DNA of 13,626 nt from an uncultured Oscillospiraceae bacterium (GCA_900549945.1 URQJ01000032.1:1-13626), one strand, 5' to 3'; positions 1 through 7,450 are shown, counted from the stretch's first letter. Notes: generated by a model from the sequence alone, not told the origin. Made by a program: numbers and translations.

Positions 1-1285
1 GGGAAGCGCCGATCACCGCGCCGATCTCCATGCGCTTCGCGACGTAGCCGGGGTCGTACAGCTCGGTGACCTGACCGGTCGCAAGGCCGATCTGGTTGCC
101 GTAGGACGAGTAGCCCGCGGCCGCGCCCGTCGTGATCTTTCTCGAGGGCAGCTTTCCCTCGAGCGTATCCTGAAACGGCACCGTCGGGTCGCCGCTGCCG
201 GTGACGCGCATCGCCTGATAGACGTAGGCTCTGCCGGAAAGCGGGTCGCGGATCGCGCCGCCGAGGCACGTCGCCGCGCCGCCGAACGGCTCGATCTCCG
301 TCGGGTGGTTGTGGGTTTCATTCTTAAACTGCACGAGCCACTGCTCGGTTTTTCCGTCGATCTCGACCGGCACCTCGATGGAGCACGCGTTGATCTCGTC
401 GCTCTCGTCGAGGTTATCGACCATGCCGTGCTTTTTGAGGTATTTCGTGCCGATCGTCGCCATATCCATCAGCGAAACCGGCTTGTTTCTGCCGGCATAC
501 AGCTCCTCGCGCGCCGCGAAATACTCGCCGAGCGCCTTTTCGATCGCACCGCTCAGCCTGCCCTTTTCGATCTCGATGTTGTTGAGGCGGGTCAAAAACG
601 TGGTGTGGCGGCAGTGGTCGCTCCAGTAGGTATCGATCACGCGCAGCTCCGTGACCGTCGGGTCGCGGTGCTCCTCGTCGCGGAAATAATCGCGGCAGAA
701 GGCGAGGTCCTCCAGCGTCATCGCGAAGCCCATGGTGCCGTAATAGGCCTTCAGCTCCTCCTCGCTCCATGCGATCATGCCGGTCACGCGCTTCACGTCC
801 GCCGGGTAGTCGATCTTCATGTCGAGGCTCTCGGGCTTTTCCATCGAGGCCAGCCGCGATTCGACCGGGTTGACGATGTAGCCCTTGATGCGGTCCATCT
901 CCGCCTCGGTGAGGTCGCCCTTTACGGCGATCACCTTCGCGTACGCCACCTGCGGGCGCTCGCCCTGCGTCAGAAGCTGCACGCACTGCGAAGCGGAATC
1001 GGCGCGCTGGTCGTACTGACCGGGCAGATACTCCGTTGCAAAAACCTTGTAGTCCGCCCCGACGGCGTAGTCCTCACCGTAGACGTTGTCGACGTTCGGC
1101 TCGGAGAGGATCGTGCGGGCCGCCGCCTCAAACTCCGCGCCGGAAAGCCCGGAGACATCGTAGCGGTTCAAAATGCGCAGCTCCTCGATCGCCTTGATGC
1201 CGAGGTTTTGCCGCAGATCCGCCATCATATGGCGCGCCTCGACGTCGAACCCCTTTCTTTTCTCCACAAATACGCGTGTGACCAT
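1..1285 (-). CDS. purL: Phosphoribosylformylglycinamidine synthase, N-terminal part (runs off the left edge)
   Basis: FGAM synthase converts FGAR plus glutamine and ATP to FGAM in de novo purine synthesis, in the cytosol. About 428 residues are visible, from MVTRVFVEKRKGF to the window edge. The long form common in Clostridia is over 1200 residues, so this is about the first third. Visible family hallmarks are SDHCRHTTF near residues 219-227 and the nucleotide-binding stretch with KNETHNHPTEIEPFGGAA near residues 325-345, followed by LGGAIRDP and MRVTGSGDPTVP. The start is the ATG at 1285, preceded by AAGGAAGG about 8 bases upstream. Upstream lie three hairpins, the first of them the glycosyltransferase terminator. 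No guanine riboswitch core was recognised. The assignment is firm; the C-terminal glutaminase domain lies outside the window. Confidence 0.95.
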   Translation of the reverse strand, partial: MVTRVFVEKRKGFDVEARHMMADLRQNLGIKAIEELRILNRYDVSGLSGAEFEAAARTILSEPNVDNVYGEDYAVGADYKVFATEYLPGQYDQRADSASQCVQLLTQGERPQVAYAKVIAVKGDLTEAEMDRIKGYIVNPVESRLASMEKPESLDMKIDYPADVKRVTGMIAWSEEELKAYYGTMGFAMTLEDLAFCRDYFRDEEHRDPTVTELRVIDTYWSDHCRHTTFLTRLNNIEIEKGRLSGAIEKALGEYFAAREELYAGRNKPVSLMDMATIGTKYLKKHGMVDNLDESDEINACSIEVPVEIDGKTEQWLVQFKNETHNHPTEIEPFGGAATCLGGAIRDPLSGRAYVYQAMRVTGSGDPTVPFQDTLEGKLPSRKITTGAAAGYSSYGNQIGLATGQVTELYDPGYVAKRMEIGAVIGAS

Positions 1286-1334
1286 AGTAAATTCCTTCCT
1301 TTTTGAATTTTGGCGGGCTTATAGGGCAGCGCCC

Positions 1335-1403
1335 GCGGTCCTGTGGCCGTGAATGTCACAGGGCCGCACACCGGGGCCGGCATTCCCTCCGCACCGGCCC
1401 CGG
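1335..1403 (-). promoter_or_regulatory. Hairpin-rich leader of purL
   Basis: Two inverted repeats lie between the upstream terminator and purL. The first is a perfect 10-bp stem, CCGGGGCCGG at 1371-1380 with CCGGCCCCGG at 1394-1403. The second, 1335-1347 with 1355-1367, has the core CCTGTG/CACAGG; it is continuous only with G-U pairs on the plus strand and has two A-C mismatches on the transcribed minus strand. The core CCTGTGAC also occurs in the neighbouring terminator, so alternative pairing is conceivable. A TATAAG at about 1318-1323 could be a weak -10, but I see no convincing -35. A regulatory role is inferred only. Confidence 0.4.
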
Positions 1404-1415
1404 CGCAGAAAAACA

Positions 1416-1458
1416 GCGCCTGTGACAAAATAATCCGCTTTTATTTTATCACAGGCGC
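1416..1458 (-). terminator. Rho-independent terminator after the glycosyltransferase
   Basis: The arms 1441-1458 and 1416-1433 form an 18-bp stem on the minus-strand RNA, with one G-U pair and a 7-base loop. It is followed by TGTTTTTC. The single mismatch is C-A on the plus strand but a G-U wobble on the minus strand, which supports minus-strand function. It lies 60 bases past the glycosyltransferase stop. Confidence 0.8.
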
Positions 1459-1517
1459 CGTATAGAATCAAATATAGATTTTTAAAAAAGGCCGTCGCTT
1501 TTTCGGGCAATTTTGTG

Positions 1518-2780
1518 CTATTTTTTCCGCAGGTTGCGGATCTCCTCCGCGCTGAGCGCCACCGTGTGCTTGATCGGCTTCCACTCGATGTTCGTGAACA
1601 CCGCATAGACCATCGAAATCGCATACGTAAAGACGAACAGCGGGAACAGAAGCACGCCGACAACCTTCATCTTCGTGGAGGCGTGGATGTTCCTGCGCTG
1701 GGTGATGCAGGTGACGCCGCCGACGAACCAGAGCGTCATCATCGAGCCCACAAGCCCCGTCACAACGGAGAGGATGCAGACGTTCATGTCCGGCGTGCGC
1801 ATCACAAAGCCGGCGACCACCATGATCGCGTTGAAGATCAGCGTCGCGCAGGTCAGCACGAGACATGGGATGTTGTTCATAATCATGTCGAAGCAGGCGA
1901 AGCTGCCGTCCACAACCATCTTGCGGAACATCTTGAAGCCGTAGCGGCTGAACACCTGCAAGTAGCCTTTGATCCACCGCGCGCGCTGCATCAGCGATTG
2001 GCCGAGCTTCGTCGGCTGCTCGTCGTAGATCACGGCGCTTTCGCAGTAGCCGACCGGCGTGTTATGGAGGATGCAGTCCACGGTAAATTCAAAATCCTCG
2101 GTCAGCAGGAAATGTTTCCAGCCGCCGTTCTGGCGGGCGATGCGGCTGCTGAAGAGAAAGCCTGTGCCCGATACGCAGCTGCTCGTACCGAGCATCATGC
2201 GCGGCCGGTTGAGCTGGGTGGCCTCGCGCAGGAAAAAGAGCGAGTAGCCCGCGCTGATCCAGTTATCGCCGAAATTTTTCGAGTTGCGGTAGCTCGTAAC
2301 GACCTCATAGCCCGAATCGAACACCTTGTTCATCTCCTCGATGAAGCGCTCGTCGAGGATGTTGTCCGCGTCGAACACGAAAAAGCCTTCAAAGGTATTT
2401 TCGCCGTACTGCTCGAAAATCTCGTGCAGGAGGAATTTCAGCGCGTAGCCCTTGCCGACGGCGTACTGGTCCTGCCGCTCGAAAACGACGGCGCCCGCCG
2501 CGCGCGCCACAGCCGCGGTGCGGTCCGTGCAGTTGTCCGCCACGACGAAAATATCCACAAGCTCCGAGGGGTACGACTGCCCGCGCACGCTCTCGATAAG
2601 CTGCGCGATGACGGCCTCCTCATTGCGCGCCGCAATCAAAACGGCGTAGCGGTGGTTCTTTTTCGCCGTGAACACCTTCTGCCTGCGGCAGAGTGAAACG
2701 GCGAGATAAACCGCCTGATACGCGTAGCACGCCATAAATAGGATGGAAATAATGAAATTGATGTAGGAAAGCGTTTTCAT
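1518..2780 (-). CDS. Processive family 2 glycosyltransferase, membrane-bound
   Basis: 420 residues, of the cellulose-synthase/hyaluronan-synthase/IcaA-like GT2 group, which build a beta-linked polysaccharide from UDP-sugars and extrude it through the membrane. An N-terminal membrane helix spans about residues 5-28. The GT-A domain shows LIAARNEE at 48-55, D82 in VVADNCTD, the metal-binding DAD at 137-139, the TED catalytic-base motif at 227-229 and QRARW (QxxRW, processive enzymes) at 265-269. Three or so membrane helices follow between about 302 and 396. The start at 2780 has AAGGAG 13 bases upstream, a rather long spacing. No cyclic-di-GMP PilZ domain is visible. It stands alone with its own promoter and terminator, so the sugar and polymer cannot be told. 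A non-polymerising sugar transferase is the main alternative. Confidence 0.9.
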   Translation of the reverse strand: MKTLSYINFIISILFMACYAYQAVYLAVSLCRRQKVFTAKKNHRYAVLIAARNEEAVIAQLIESVRGQSYPSELVDIFVVADNCTDRTAAVARAAGAVVFERQDQYAVGKGYALKFLLHEIFEQYGENTFEGFFVFDADNILDERFIEEMNKVFDSGYEVVTSYRNSKNFGDNWISAGYSLFFLREATQLNRPRMMLGTSSCVSGTGFLFSSRIARQNGGWKHFLLTEDFEFTVDCILHNTPVGYCESAVIYDEQPTKLGQSLMQRARWIKGYLQVFSRYGFKMFRKMVVDGSFACFDMIMNNIPCLVLTCATLIFNAIMVVAGFVMRTPDMNVCILSVVTGLVGSMMTLWFVGGVTCITQRRNIHASTKMKVVGVLLFPLFVFTYAISMVYAVFTNIEWKPIKHTVALSAEEIRNLRKK

Positions 2781-2802
2781 AGATAGACGTCGTCTCCTTC
2801 AT

Positions 2803-2824
2803 GCCTGCCCGCAGCGGGCAAGGC
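2803..2824 (-). promoter_or_regulatory. Stem-loop just upstream of the glycosyltransferase RBS
   Basis: TGCCCGC and GCGGGCA (2806-2812, 2814-2820) are exact inverse copies around one base, extended by GCC/GGC with a bulged A. In RNA the loop would have to open to 3 bases or more. The AAGGAG lies only a few bases downstream on the minus strand, so the hairpin could influence ribosome access. Function is inferred. Confidence 0.35.
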
Positions 2825-2905
2825 CGTGGTCTTGTGCTCCGAATTAAAATCTCCCTTTTCAAAGCACAGAGCAGAATTTTCGTTCACACTCTGTTTACAG
2901 TTTAC

Positions 2906-2934
2906 ATTATACGGCAGCCCGCACGAAGAAACAA
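2906..2934 (-). promoter_or_regulatory. Sigma-A promoter of the glycosyltransferase gene
   Basis: On the minus strand TTGTTT (2929-2934) and a perfect TATAAT (2906-2911) are separated by exactly 17 bases. Upstream (2935-3000) is strongly AT-rich, like an UP element. Just downstream, overlapping the expected start of transcription, is a tandem GTTTACA GTTTACA (2893-2906, plus-strand reading), a possible operator. The leader to the start codon is about 120 bases. Confidence 0.8.
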
Positions 2935-3018
2935 TAGGCAAACACCATTCTTATGACTTTTGTAAGAAAATTTAAAAAACAAAAATTTTAAGTGAAATGC
3001 GCGTATATGCTGGGATAC

Positions 3019-3052
3019 GCGAGGCGGCCTATAAATCCATAGGCCGCCTCGC
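3019..3052. repeat. Perfect 14-bp inverted repeat
   Basis: GCGAGGCGGCCTAT (3019-3032) and its exact complement (3039-3052) surround a 6-base loop. No T-run follows on either strand, so it is not a classic terminator. Next to it GCGTAT (3001-3006) can also pair with ATACGC (3015-3020), overlapping the left arm. It lies over the end of a possible small minus-strand ORF. Confidence 0.6.
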
Positions 3053-3256
3053 TCTCTGAGGATTACACCTGTTTTCCGAAATCTTTACCGCGGCCAGCAG
3101 ATCTTCCCGCATGTGGCTGAGATCTTCAGCCGGCTCCCGAGCTGTGAAGAAATCATAGGCCATCACTGAATTTCTGCATGCCCTGTTCCCACGAAAATCC
3201 AATAGAGTGAATGCGCTCTCTATGATATTTTCCGGCTGCTTGGCATTGCAGGACAA
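3029..3256 (-). CDS. Possible small ORF or decayed gene fragment, 75 residues
   Basis: A minus-strand frame begins at a TTG codon (3256) and ends at TAG (3029) inside the loop of a strong hairpin. The product would have a charged, plausible composition (VMAYDFFTAREPAEDLSHMRED in its middle, shown in part), but no good ribosome binding site precedes the start. A second minus-strand frame (3350-3153) overlaps it, which would fit a frameshifted remnant of a longer gene. I recognise no family. The rest of 3053-3320 holds nothing else I can support. Confidence 0.2.
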   Translation of the reverse strand: MSCNAKQPENIIESAFTLLDFRGNRACRNSVMAYDFFTAREPAEDLSHMREDLLAAVKISENRCNPQRARRPMDL

Positions 3257-3318
3257 GCCAATTCGGTGCCTTACTCGTTTTGCACGGTACCGCCTTGCTT
3301 GCCCGCAGGGCGTAAATC

Positions 3319-3363
3319 AAAAAAGAATCAGCGGTAATGAAAAACATCATCGCTGATTCTTTT
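3319..3363 (-). terminator. Rho-independent terminator after tRNA-Val
   Basis: The arms 3351-3363 and 3321-3333 form a 13-bp stem (AGAATCAGCG core) on the minus strand, with a run of six T at 3324-3319. It begins at the CCA end of the tRNA, so the tRNA is probably a single-gene transcript. Confidence 0.85.
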
Positions 3364-3439
3364 GGTGGGCGCTAACGGACTTGAACCGCTGACCCCCTGC
3401 ACGTCAAGCAGGTGCTCTAGCCAGCTGAGCTAAGCGCCC
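3363..3439 (-). tRNA. tRNA-Val (anticodon GAC)
   Basis: A full 77-base cloverleaf reads on the minus strand: acceptor GGGCGCT/AGCGCCC, D-stem GCTC/GAGC, anticodon stem CCTGC/GCAGG with loop TTGACGT giving anticodon GAC, variable loop GGGTC, T-arm with TTCAAGT, discriminator A and encoded CCA. GAC reads GUC and GUU valine codons. Its promoter and terminator are both visible. Confidence 0.96.
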
Positions 3440-3458
3440 AATTTTCTGTTGCTCAGAT

Positions 3459-3487
3459 ATTATATAACATCTCATCGGAAATTGCAA
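3459..3487 (-). promoter_or_regulatory. Promoter of tRNA-Val
   Basis: TTGCAA (3482-3487) and TATAAT (3459-3464, minus-strand reading) are separated by 17 bases. The tRNA 5' end lies about 20 bases past the -10 box. T-rich and A-rich tracts upstream (3488-3520) resemble an UP element. Confidence 0.85.
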
Positions 3488-3805
3488 GTCTTTTTTGAAA
3501 TTTTTTTGTTTTTCCTGAAATAATAACTGCACGGGGTATTGCTATAGCGGAAAACTCCTCCTCTATTCCGAAAGCAAATTGTATCTACCGGCAAACCCAA
3601 CTCGTTCCACGAAGCGAATGCGATAATTGCAGCCCAGCCATGCGCGCATCCAAATGGAAACAGGAGTGGCACCGCTTATGCTGTGTCACTCCTGCTAAAT
3701 TCAAATATTCCTGCACTGGGGCTCTTTCTTACCGTCCGTACAATCTCGGGAAGCCCCTCCCAGCCGGGAAGCCTTTTTTGCTGTTTTATATTGCAGGGAC
3801 TTAAA
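3488..3805. other. Gap between tRNA promoter and transporter operon
   Basis: No gene is supported here. It holds an inverted repeat (3661-3672 with 3683-3694), CAGGAGTGGCAC against GTGTCACTCCTG with a 10-base spacer and one mismatch. It is followed on the minus strand by TTTCCATTT, so it may be a weak terminator for the transporter operon that ends at 3806. Nearer that stop are two direct copies of CGGGAAGCC (3747-3755 and 3765-3773) and an A/T6 run, without a clear stem. Confidence 0.4.
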
Positions 3806-4696
3806 TCAGCCCTTGACTGCGCCGATCGTGATGCCCTTGACGAAATACTTCTGGAAGAACGGGTACACGATGAGGACCGGGAGAACGCCGACGACGGCGA
3901 TCGCCATGCGGATGCCGGTGCTCGGCATCGTTGCCGCGATCTCGGCCGCGGAGGCTGCGTCCATGCCGCTTTTCAGCGCCTGCACGTCGCGCAGCATCTC
4001 GTTTAGAAGCACCTGTATACTGTACAGGCTCTTGGACTGCTGGAGGTAGTAGAGACCGTTTTTCCAGTCGTTCCAGTAGGAAAGGCCGATCAGCAGCGTC
4101 ATCGTCGCGATCATCGGGACGCTCATCGGGATCACGACCGTGCCGAGGATACGGAACTCACCCGCGCCGTCGATGCGCGCGGCCTCGATGACCGCGTCCG
4201 GGATATTTGTGTTGAAATACGTGCGCATCATGATGACATAGAACGCGTTGACGAGCAGCGACGGCACGATCAGCGCCCAAATGGTGCTGCTCACCTTGAT
4301 GTAGCGCGTGTACATCATGTAGGTCGGCACGAGGCCGCCGGAGAACAGCATCGTGAAGAACACGTAGAACGCGAGGCCGTTGCGGCCGGGCAGGTCGCGG
4401 CGGGAAAGCGGATACGCCATGAGCACCGTCATCGCGAGGCCGGCAACCGTGCCGATGACCGTCACGAGAATCGTGATGCCGTACGCGTTGAAGATCTTAT
4501 TGCTGCTCTTGAACATATAGGCGTACGCGTCAAGGCTGAACTTCGCGGGAATGAATGAATAGCCGCTGCGGATCAGCTCGTTTTCATCCGTGAAGGAGGA
4601 AGCGATCAGCAGCACAAACGGAAGGATACAGCACAGCGAGAGGAATACCATCACGATATGCGCGCCGACCTGAAAGCTCTTATTCTTTTCGACCAT
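3806..4696 (-). CDS. Carbohydrate ABC transporter permease, LplC/MalG-like (CUT1)
   Basis: 296 residues, an inner-membrane subunit that with the partner permease forms the translocation channel for an oligosaccharide or related compound. About six hydrophobic helices are visible. The cytoplasmic EAA loop that docks the ATPase reads EAARIDGAGEFRILGTVVIP near residues 176-195. The ending GAVKG is typical of LplC-type permeases. The start at 4696 has AAGGAGG about 9 bases upstream, and only 18 bases separate it from the stop of the preceding permease, so the two are co-transcribed and probably translationally linked. No ATP-binding subunit lies in the operon; family members of this kind often share an MsmK-type ATPase encoded elsewhere. 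The substrate cannot be read from the sequence. Confidence 0.93.
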   Translation of the reverse strand: MVEKNKSFQVGAHIVMVFLSLCCILPFVLLIASSFTDENELIRSGYSFIPAKFSLDAYAYMFKSSNKIFNAYGITILVTVIGTVAGLAMTVLMAYPLSRRDLPGRNGLAFYVFFTMLFSGGLVPTYMMYTRYIKVSSTIWALIVPSLLVNAFYVIMMRTYFNTNIPDAVIEAARIDGAGEFRILGTVVIPMSVPMIATMTLLIGLSYWNDWKNGLYYLQQSKSLYSIQVLLNEMLRDVQALKSGMDAASAAEIAATMPSTGIRMAIAVVGVLPVLIVYPFFQKYFVKGITIGAVKG

Positions 4697-4714
4697 AGTG
4701 ATTTCCCCTCCTTA

Positions 4715-5686
4715 TCAGAACAATCCGTTTTCTTCGCCGCCGATCTTCTTGACGCCCCAGTTGGCGAGAAGAACGAGGACAAAGCCGACTACGCTCTGGT
4801 AAACGCCGGCGGCCGAGGACATCGGGATGTCGTTCAGCGTGACGAGCGCGCGGTAGACGTATGTGTCAATGGTGCTCGTAACGTCGATCAGCGGGCCGGA
4901 ATCCATCGGCACCTGATAGAACAGGCCGAAGTCCGAATAGAAGATCTTGCCGATCGCCATCAGCGTCAGCGTGATGATCGTGGGCAGGAGGTTCGGGATC
5001 GTGACGTTCCAAATCTGCTGCCAGCGGTTCGCGCCGTCGATGACGGCCGCCTCATAATAGCCCTGATCGATGCCGACGAGCGTCGCATAATAGAGGATGC
5101 AGTCGTAGCCGAACACCTTCCACAGGTGGACAATGACGAGAATGAACGGCCAGTATTTCGGCTCGGTATACCACGAAATCGGCTCGGCGCCAAAGGCTTT
5201 CAGAACCGTGTTGTTGATGAAGCCCGTCTCCGAGCTGAGCAGCGCGAACACCAGATAGCTGACGACGATGATCGAAATCAGGTACGGCAGCAGGATAATC
5301 GTCTGGTATACCTGCTTCATCTTTTTGCTCGTGATCTCGTTCAGCAGGATCGCGATCGTGATCGCAAGCACTGTGCCCAGAACGATGAAGGCCACGTTGT
5401 ACAAAACCGTGTTGCGCGTGATGGTGACGGCGTCCTTCGTCTTGAAAAGGTAGGTAAAGTTGCTGAAACCCACCCAGTCGCTGGCCAGAATGCCCTTGCG
5501 CCAGTTGACCCTTTTAAAGGCGATGATCAGGCCGGTCATCGGCAGGTACTTGTCCATAAGGAGGTACAGCGCACCCGGCAGGAACATCAGATAAAGCGGG
5601 ATGCAGCGGTAGAAGCGCAGCCACTTTTTCGGCTTCGTCGTGCGCGCCTGCATTTCCTTTTCCAGCGCCGCAGATTTAGTCGACAT
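4715..5686 (-). CDS. Carbohydrate ABC transporter permease, LplB/MalF-like (CUT1)
   Basis: 323 residues from the chosen start MSTKSAALEKEMQ; partner of the LplC-like permease. After a basic cytoplasmic N-terminus (TTKPKKWLRFYR) come about six membrane helices. The EAA loop reads EAAVIDGANRWQQIWNVTIP. The frame stays open 22 codons further to an ATG at 5752, but that start would lie inside the intercistronic hairpin and lacks a ribosome binding site, whereas the ATG at 5686 has AAAGGGG about 10 bases upstream. It follows the solute-binding protein gene after 160 bases that carry a strong stem-loop, which probably lowers or separates its expression relative to the binding protein. Confidence 0.93.
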   Translation of the reverse strand: MSTKSAALEKEMQARTTKPKKWLRFYRCIPLYLMFLPGALYLLMDKYLPMTGLIIAFKRVNWRKGILASDWVGFSNFTYLFKTKDAVTITRNTVLYNVAFIVLGTVLAITIAILLNEITSKKMKQVYQTIILLPYLISIIVVSYLVFALLSSETGFINNTVLKAFGAEPISWYTEPKYWPFILVIVHLWKVFGYDCILYYATLVGIDQGYYEAAVIDGANRWQQIWNVTIPNLLPTIITLTLMAIGKIFYSDFGLFYQVPMDSGPLIDVTSTIDTYVYRALVTLNDIPMSSAAGVYQSVVGFVLVLLANWGVKKIGGEENGLF

Positions 5687-5742
5687 GGTTTGAAAACCCC
5701 TTTCAGTCTTATTCTTTCCTTCCGGAATCAGATTCCAAAAGA

Positions 5743-5786
5743 GCATGGGCATGCACAGGACGCCGCGCCTCTGTACATGCCCATGC
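5743..5786 (-). promoter_or_regulatory. Intercistronic stem-loop between binding protein and permease genes
   Basis: GCATGGGCATGCACAG (5743-5758) and CTGTACATGCCCATGC (5771-5786) pair over 16 bp with a 12-base loop. The only non-Watson-Crick position is a G-U wobble on the minus-strand RNA but C-A on the plus strand. There is no T-run, so I read it as an mRNA stabiliser or partial attenuator that keeps the binding protein in excess over the permeases. This is inferred from position. Confidence 0.65.
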
Positions 5787-5788
5787 CC

Positions 5789-5804
5789 TTCCCCTTTCGG
5801 GGAA
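5789..5804 (-). promoter_or_regulatory. Short GNRA-capped hairpin beside the intercistronic stem-loop
   Basis: On the minus strand TTCCCC GAAA GGGGAA forms a perfect 6-bp stem with a GAAA tetraloop, directly before the larger stem-loop. The two hairpins in tandem lie 42-104 bases past the binding-protein stop. GAAA loops are stable and can hinder 3' exonucleases; that role is inferred. Confidence 0.5.
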
Positions 5805-5846
5805 AGGACACGGATTCTAAAGCGAATCGGTTTCAGCCTTTATGCC

Positions 5847-7418
5847 TTACGCCTGCTCAGCGAGCCATGCGTCGAGCTGTGCCTGCTTCTCGGTGATGAT
5901 CGCATCGATGCCGGCATCCTTCAGCTCCTGATTGAACTTCGGAAGAGTCTCCTCCGGGTTCAGCGCGCCGCAGACGAGCGCCTTGTGGTACTTGTTGACG
6001 ACGTTCGTGCAGGCCGCAATCTCGTTCGGGGTCTTCGTTGCGTCGAAGGAGAAGCCGAACGCAGCGGACTTCTGCGAACCGTTGTTGAAGTCGCGGGTCG
6101 CATCCCAGTAGTTATCCGGGAGGTCGAGGCCCCAGATATCGCCGATGAACTGGTTCGGGCAGAGCCATGTGCCGGACTTTCTGTAGGTCGTGGTCGTCGC
6201 GTCGAGACCCTCCGGGTAGTTGATACGGTCTTCGCCGTTCGTGATGGCGCCTTCCTCAACGACCTCGTAGTGCGTGCCCTCGATGCCGTACATGTAGAGG
6301 TTCGCAACCTCCGGGTCGCTGTAGAGGGAGTTGAGCAGCTTCATCGCGGCTTCCGGATGCTCGCAGGAGCCGGCGATGGACCACAGCGCCATCGTGACGC
6401 GGTCGGTCGTTGCGAGCGCCGGGATCATGTTGTCGACAACGGCGATCTTGTTCTGAAGGTTCGCGTTATTCTCCTCCGCGTAGTAGGGCTTGAGGTTCGT
6501 GAAGTAGCCGAATGCCGTGCCCGCCTCGAGCAGCGTGGAGGCCGTCTCCGTGGTATTGACGGCGTCGGCCTGAATGAGGCCCTCCTGCATCCAGTTGTAC
6601 ATCGTCGTCACAAGATCCTTGTACTGCTCGGTCTCATAGAGGTTGACAACGGTGGTGTCCTGCGCCATATCCGAGAGAACGCCGAGGTTGACCATCTCGT
6701 CGCCCAGAGCGTCCCAGCCCCAGTTGCGGATGTTCTCGCCCGCGGAAACCGCGACCGGCCAAACATCCTCGGTCTCATTCTTAACGGTCTTCAGAACAGC
6801 CTCGAGATCCTCGAGCGTCTTGACGGACTCCATGTCGAGACCGAGCTCCTCGGCGAGATCGACACGGTATGCAAAGCCCTGCGAAGCCGCAAGGTCACGG
6901 CCCTGCGTGAGGCCGTAGAGCTCGCCGTCGACACGGCCGCAGTTGATCATATCCCAGCCGAGCTCCTCGATGATGCCCTGGCCGTACTCCTCAATCAGAT
7001 CATCCATCGGATAGAGCTGGCCGGAGGTCGCGCAGGAGGCATACGGAACCATGTAGACCGCGATGAGGTCGATGCCCTCGCCGGAGGAGAGCATCAGAGT
7101 CGTCTGATCGGCATAGCTGCCGAACGGGAGGAACGTGAGGTTCACGTTGATGTTGAACTGCTCCTCGAGGATCGCGTTCATCGCTTCCTCAACCTCTGCG
7201 ACGCCGCTTTCTTCCTTGCCGGAGGCCATCGTCACGACATCGAGTGTGACGAGCTCGGGCTCTTTCAGATCGGCCTCGCCCGAATCGGAACCCGTGCTGG
7301 ATTCGCCGGACGCGGCAGAATCGGAGCCATTGCTGCTCGCGCCCGAATCGCCGGCGCAGGCAGCGAGCGAGAGGGCCAGCACTGCTGCAAGAAGCGCTGC
7401 CAGAATTCTCTTTGCCAT
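5847..7418 (-). CDS. ABC transporter substrate-binding lipoprotein, LplA-like with DUF3502-type C-terminus
   Basis: 523 residues. The signal peptide carries a lipobox LAAC with the lipidated cysteine at residue 21, so the protein is anchored on the outer face of the membrane. A Ser/Gly/Asp-rich flexible linker (about residues 22-50) precedes the binding domain. The C-terminal part (FGFSFDATKTPNEIAACTNV near 430-450, then PEETLPKFNQELKDAGID and EKQAQLDAWL) matches what I know of the DUF3502 domain in LplA/YtcQ-type proteins. It captures the substrate and hands it to the two downstream permeases. The start at 7418 has AAAGGAAG 9 bases upstream. It lies just downstream of a YesM/YesN-type pair, the usual regulators of such operons. 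Substrate unknown; a complex plant or host glycan fragment is a guess. Confidence 0.93.
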   Translation of the reverse strand: MAKRILAALLAAVLALSLAACAGDSGASSNGSDSAASGESSTGSDSGEADLKEPELVTLDVVTMASGKEESGVAEVEEAMNAILEEQFNINVNLTFLPFGSYADQTTLMLSSGEGIDLIAVYMVPYASCATSGQLYPMDDLIEEYGQGIIEELGWDMINCGRVDGELYGLTQGRDLAASQGFAYRVDLAEELGLDMESVKTLEDLEAVLKTVKNETEDVWPVAVSAGENIRNWGWDALGDEMVNLGVLSDMAQDTTVVNLYETEQYKDLVTTMYNWMQEGLIQADAVNTTETASTLLEAGTAFGYFTNLKPYYAEENNANLQNKIAVVDNMIPALATTDRVTMALWSIAGSCEHPEAAMKLLNSLYSDPEVANLYMYGIEGTHYEVVEEGAITNGEDRINYPEGLDATTTTYRKSGTWLCPNQFIGDIWGLDLPDNYWDATRDFNNGSQKSAAFGFSFDATKTPNEIAACTNVVNKYHKALVCGALNPEETLPKFNQELKDAGIDAIITEKQAQLDAWLAEQA

Positions 7419-7450
7419 TGTCTTTACTTCCTTTCGTACTTTTCACTATT

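Noticed and set aside
305-1306. Long plus-strand open frame opposite purL
   Set aside because: Arg/Val/His-rich shadow of a high-GC coding strand; purL on the minus strand has unmistakable motifs and an RBS.
1286-1517. Guanine/purine riboswitch upstream of purL
   Set aside because: The hairpins present do not show the three-way junction with the conserved loop sequences.
1515-2696. Long plus-strand open frame opposite the glycosyltransferase
   Set aside because: No family motifs; antisense to a gene with D, DAD, TED and QRARW motifs.
3472-3672. 66-residue minus-strand frame in the gap upstream of tRNA-Val
   Set aside because: It overlaps the tRNA promoter, has no RBS and no recognisable family.
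5687-5752. 22-residue extension of the LplB-like permease
   Set aside because: Start would lie within the intercistronic hairpin and lacks an RBS.
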